A DNA stretch of 48,396 nt from Parcubacteria group bacterium CG1_02_58_44 (GTDB lineage Bacteria; Patescibacteriota; Patescibacteriia; SG8-24): assembly GCA_001872545.1 (NCBI GenBank), contig MNWN01000039.1, forward strand, positions 404 to 48,799. Direction: 5' to 3'. Each line of letters opens with the position of its first letter. Within the stretch, counting starts at the first letter, position 1. A program made the translations under genes and the position numbers. The notes beneath the pieces were generated by a model. That model saw only the letters and a program-made list of their open reading frames with translations, did no database searches and was not told where the DNA came from. Shown in pieces: positions 47,012-48,396 of this stretch.

Positions 47012-48079
47012 GTGGCACAGCCGTTCGACTTATTAAATAAGGATATGCGTAGAAATGAGGGCTTTAGATCCGATCGTTACGATGTTTCCGGTCGTGATGT
47101 TGATCGACCTAACTTTGAAGCTCAGGAGGTCAACGGAGTCAAATACAAAAATTTTTCCGGCAAAAGTTTGAGTGAGGTGCTGCATTGGTTTCCTGGCGAC
47201 CTGAAGGCGGAACAGGTAATTTTATTACCCGACCTATGCCCAGGAAGATCGCCGTTGCCGACCGGATGCTGTGTCGAGTTTAAGGAATCTTCTCAGTCGG
47301 ACTGGAGAAAATTTGCCCTGTCAGACGTCGGCTGCGGAATGCAGGTGCTGGAGTCCGGCCTAGACTGGGAAGAGTTTGATGATAGGAGAGGCGATTGGGA
47401 CGAGGTCTACCGGAGAATTAAGGCCAATCGCAATAGCGGTCGACCAGGTGACTTGGGGTCGGGCAACCATTTCATCGATGCGGTCAGCGATGAGAACGAA
47501 CGTGTTCTGTTTGTGGTCCATACAGGATCCAGGGACGAGGGGCGGGATTTGGAAGGACTAGTCGGGTCGCAGGGGAAGTTCGATAAGAAGTTTAGTGAAG
47601 TGACCTCTTGGGCCAAGTCAAATCGGACGGCCATCGCCGAAATCCTGCAGAGGAAATTCGGACCTTTGGAGTTGGTGCTGGATAAGCCTCATAACTTGTA
47701 TAAGCGTGGCGACGGCACGGTAATTATTAGGAAGGGTGCAGTACGTCTGGATACGAACGACATGACAGTTATACCGTCCAGCATGGACGGAGATATGGTT
47801 TTGGTCTCAGGAACGGAGATGATGTCCTTTGCGCTGAATGGCATGTCGCACGGCACTGGTAGGATAAAATCGCGTGGAGAGTCGTCAGAAGATGCTCAAT
47901 CCTTTGATTTTGATAGTTTGAGGCAGAGGGTCTACATACCCGACGGCATAACTGACATGTCGATCCGCAAGGAGAATCCGGACTGCTATCGCGATTTGGA
48001 TAGCTGTTTGGGTCTGATAGAAGGGCTTGTCCGCGTTGAAAGTAGACTCACTCCCATTGCCTACATAGGTCAAGTTTAG
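47012..48079 (+). CDS. divergent RtcB-family RNA ligase-like protein (GTG start)
   Basis: LPDLCPGRSPLPTGCCVEF, SDVGCGM, LGSGNHFIDAV, VVHTGSRDEG, KPHNLYKR..GTVIIRKGAV, IPSSMDGDMVLVSG, GMSHGTGRIKSRGE in canonical RtcB order. Confidence 0.8.
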   Translation: MAQPFDLLNKDMRRNEGFRSDRYDVSGRDVDRPNFEAQEVNGVKYKNFSGKSLSEVLHWFPGDLKAEQVILLPDLCPGRSPLPTGCCVEFKESSQSDWRKFALSDVGCGMQVLESGLDWEEFDDRRGDWDEVYRRIKANRNSGRPGDLGSGNHFIDAVSDENERVLFVVHTGSRDEGRDLEGLVGSQGKFDKKFSEVTSWAKSNRTAIAEILQRKFGPLELVLDKPHNLYKRGDGTVIIRKGAVRLDTNDMTVIPSSMDGDMVLVSGTEMMSFALNGMSHGTGRIKSRGESSEDAQSFDFDSLRQRVYIPDGITDMSIRKENPDCYRDLDSCLGLIEGLVRVESRLTPIAYIGQV

Positions 48080-48165
48080 GTTGTGGAATATTTGTGGCGG
48101 TTCTCAGATCTTTAATAGGGGCAGTCTCAACAATCTAACGCAACGGGGTGATATCATCGCCCCAT

Positions 48166-48396
48166 ATGCGAAGAACCACATACACACGACTCGATCAGCA
48201 GGACCGTGAGGAAATCAGCAGGGGTATCGCGGCAGGATATACCCTGACGGCCATCTCCCGCCGGATCGGCAGGCATGCGAGCACGGTATCCCGGGAAGTG
48301 GCCGCCGGCGGCGGGCAGGCCGGGTACCGTGCGGACGGAGCCGGAAGACGAGCGGCGCGTTCCGCGGCTACGAGACGCGGGGGAAAGACCAAGCTG
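48166..48396 (+). CDS. IS30 family transposase, N-terminal part (runs off window)
   Basis: Manual translation MRRTTYTRLDQQDREEISRGIAAGYTLTAISRRIGRHASTVSREVAAGGGQAGYRA; no stop to the window end. Confidence 0.75.
   Translation, partial: MRRTTYTRLDQQDREEISRGIAAGYTLTAISRRIGRHASTVSREVAAGGGQAGYRADGAGRRAARSAATRRGGKTKL

Overview
A 48.4-kb, gene-dense, fairly high-GC window with no rRNA, CRISPR array or convincing tRNA. Gene content and style (T4SS-pilin-like modules, DUF5679-like protein, duplicated ThyX-like protein, ThrS without TGS domain, few Shine-Dalgarno sites) suggest a Patescibacteria/CPR-like genome; this placement is inference. Recognisable genes: recG, radA, clpC-like, htpX, lemA, phosphomannomutase/phosphoglucomutase, murI, RseP-type protease, pheS-pheT, dnaE, thrS, miaB-miaA, gatB, tmk, thyX-like, gmk and a divergent rtcB. 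Most unusual parts: (1) a minus-strand cell-surface cluster (about 4.6-10.6 kb) with two paralogous Cys-rich T4SS-pilin-like membrane modules fused to two different putative peptidoglycan hydrolase domains (M15/VanY-like and NlpC/P60-like), next to a DsbA-like oxidoreductase, a beta-propeller protein and a membrane protein; (2) an accessory region (29.4-38.2 kb) of uncharacterised minus-strand proteins with shared repeat modules; (3) a cryptic CCA/poly(A)-polymerase-type nucleotidyltransferase-like protein; (4) a compact RtcB-like ligase next to gmk; (5) a roughly 120-nt imperfect hairpin upstream of gatB; (6) an IS30 transposase with an internal deletion and a second IS30 running off the right edge. 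All family calls are by eye from motifs; no database search was run.
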